Source: Chlamydiota bacterium (GTDB taxonomy: Bacteria; Chlamydiota; Chlamydiia; Chlamydiales; SM23-39). From it: DNA of 7,393 nt. Where the stretch lies: contig DAIDLB010000065.1 of NCBI GenBank assembly GCA_027449725.1, forward strand, positions 1-7,393, read 5' to 3'. Below are positions 6,780 through 7,393 of the stretch, piece by piece (within the stretch, counting starts at the first letter, position 1; every line of letters begins with the position of its first letter). Under the pieces are notes generated by a model. That model saw only the letters and a list, made by a program, of their open reading frames with translations, was not told the DNA's origin and did no database searches. The position numbers were made by a program, and so were the translations under genes.

Positions 6780-6818
6780 AGAAACAAACAGTAATGAATG
6801 CAAAAGAAAAACAAAAGG

Positions 6819-7148
6819 TTATTTTCGAGAGGCGCGAGCTACGAGTGCGAAATAAGTAAAATAGGTATCCAGATCTTTTAGAGTTGTCTTAAATTCATCG
6901 CTGCCCAAGGCAGCAGCGCAGAACAGCTCTTTAACACGAACGATTTCCTTCAATCGATTTCTCCAGCGAGGATCGGCGATTGTAAGAAAAAAAAGCTCCA
7001 AGGCCCTTGAGACAGCGCCCCAATAGTATTCAGGATCATCGGCTGCGCGAATCGCCCGGCTCACTTCGCTTCCGATATTTCCCAACTGCTCTTCAAGAGT
7101 GAATTTAGCCCAGCTTTCGGCCGCTGCTGTTAAATGATCAGTCGTCAT
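6819..7148 (-). CDS. 109-aa helical protein, partner of the DUF5674-like gene
   Basis: This is a 109-residue, all-helical, soluble protein with no signal peptide. The segments EEQLGNIGSEVSRAIR (19-34), SRALELFFLTIADPRWRNR (47-65), LKEIVRVKELFC (66-77) and TYFTYFALVARA (95-106) match a small family I recall from candidate phyla radiation and other environmental bacteria (pattern QLGNIGSEV...RALEL-DLTIADPRWR...YF-FALAAR). I know no assigned function. The ATG overlaps the stop of the upstream DUF5674-like gene as ATGA (7145-7148), which indicates translational coupling and suggests the two products act together. In other members I recall a charged stretch between RAI and the next helix; here it reads RAADDPEYYWGA. 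It could be a four-helix bundle, but that is an inference. Confidence 0.75.
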   Translation of the reverse strand: MTTDHLTAAAESWAKFTLEEQLGNIGSEVSRAIRAADDPEYYWGAVSRALELFFLTIADPRWRNRLKEIVRVKELFCAAALGSDEFKTTLKDLDTYFTYFALVARASRK

Positions 7149-7393
7149 TCTTTTACCAACAAATCCACGATTTCACGAATTTTTTGGCGAATCACCGGAT
7201 CTTCAACTCCGCGAGTGTCATTGTCTTGCCAAGGCCTTAGGTTGATCATAGAATCGTATTCAATCCAGTCAGTTCGAGATTTTTTTAAATAAAGATTAAT
7301 ACCCCAAAGATCCGCTTGCGCCGATCCTTGTTCAAGAAGCAAGGCTTCGGCATCGGAATGCATAGAGGCGCCCGCAACCAGGATGTTCCGTTT
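7145..7393 (-). CDS. DUF5674-like protein, C-terminal part (5' end beyond right edge)
   Basis: The minus-strand frame is open from the right edge to a TGA at 7147-7145, giving 82 residues. The visible part reads through LVAGASMHSDAEALLLEQGS, then DLWGINLY, WIEYDSMINLRPWQDN and TRGVEDPVIRQKI. This order (GxxxHxDAEALLLxQGS, DLWGINLY, DSMINLRP, RGVEDPxIR) matches what I recall as DUF5674, a roughly 110-residue family of unknown function. An ATG at 7363 lies inside the conserved block, so the true start is outside the window, probably some 30 residues further upstream. No signal peptide or membrane segment is visible in the part present. It overlaps the 109-aa gene by four bases. Confidence 0.78.
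   Translation of the reverse strand, partial: KRNILVAGASMHSDAEALLLEQGSAQADLWGINLYLKKSRTDWIEYDSMINLRPWQDNDTRGVEDPVIRQKIREIVDLLVKE

Noticed and set aside
6780..6803. Eight-codon N-terminal extension of copy 2 glycosyltransferase starting at TTG
   Set aside because: The paralogue starts at the conserved MxNAICLN position, and the TTG has no ribosome binding site.

Overview
The window looks like bacterial chromosome from the Chlamydiota, probably an environmental, chlamydia-like lineage. The main reasons are two paralogous family-2 glycosyltransferases with TPR-like tails, of a kind I associate with environmental chlamydiae, and a stand-alone RecD2 helicase in a compact gene layout with mostly weak Shine-Dalgarno sites. 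This placement is an inference from memory of the families, not a database result. The recD2 region is GC-rich (about 60% in sampled stretches). The segment around 4050-4650 is clearly AT-richer (about 23-38% in sampled lines), and the rightmost genes are intermediate.

Layout. Positions 1-426 (+) hold the C-terminal half of an EamA/DMT-type permease cut by the left edge. Positions 459-4045 (+) form a tight run of three genes: a TPR-type family-2 glycosyltransferase, a small secreted protein of unknown function, and a full-length RecD2 helicase. A small unknown gene (4042-4479, -) converges on recD2, with stop codons nested in one TTAA. An AT-rich divergent spacer follows. It holds a perfect 12-bp inverted repeat and a strong sigma-70-type promoter for a Ppx/GppA-family protein (4598-5713, +). 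That gene converges, with a 32-bp overlap, on a second glycosyltransferase (5682-6779, -). Its apparent intrinsic terminator lies antisense inside the glycosyltransferase coding sequence. At the right edge, two small minus-strand genes overlap by ATGA: a 109-aa helical protein and a DUF5674-like protein cut by the right edge. They are followed by the glycosyltransferase and probably form one transcription unit with it.

Function. The genes are a mixed set: glycan transfer, DNA repair, polyphosphate/(p)ppGpp-type phosphohydrolase, transport and small unknowns. The points most worth following are the palindrome covering the ppx promoter, the Ppx-like protein with an altered active-site motif and an N-terminal extension, the terminator embedded in the opposing gene, and the DUF5674/109-aa gene pair. 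I see no rRNA, tRNA, CRISPR array, insertion sequence or riboswitch. No stretch of more than 300 bases lacks a gene.
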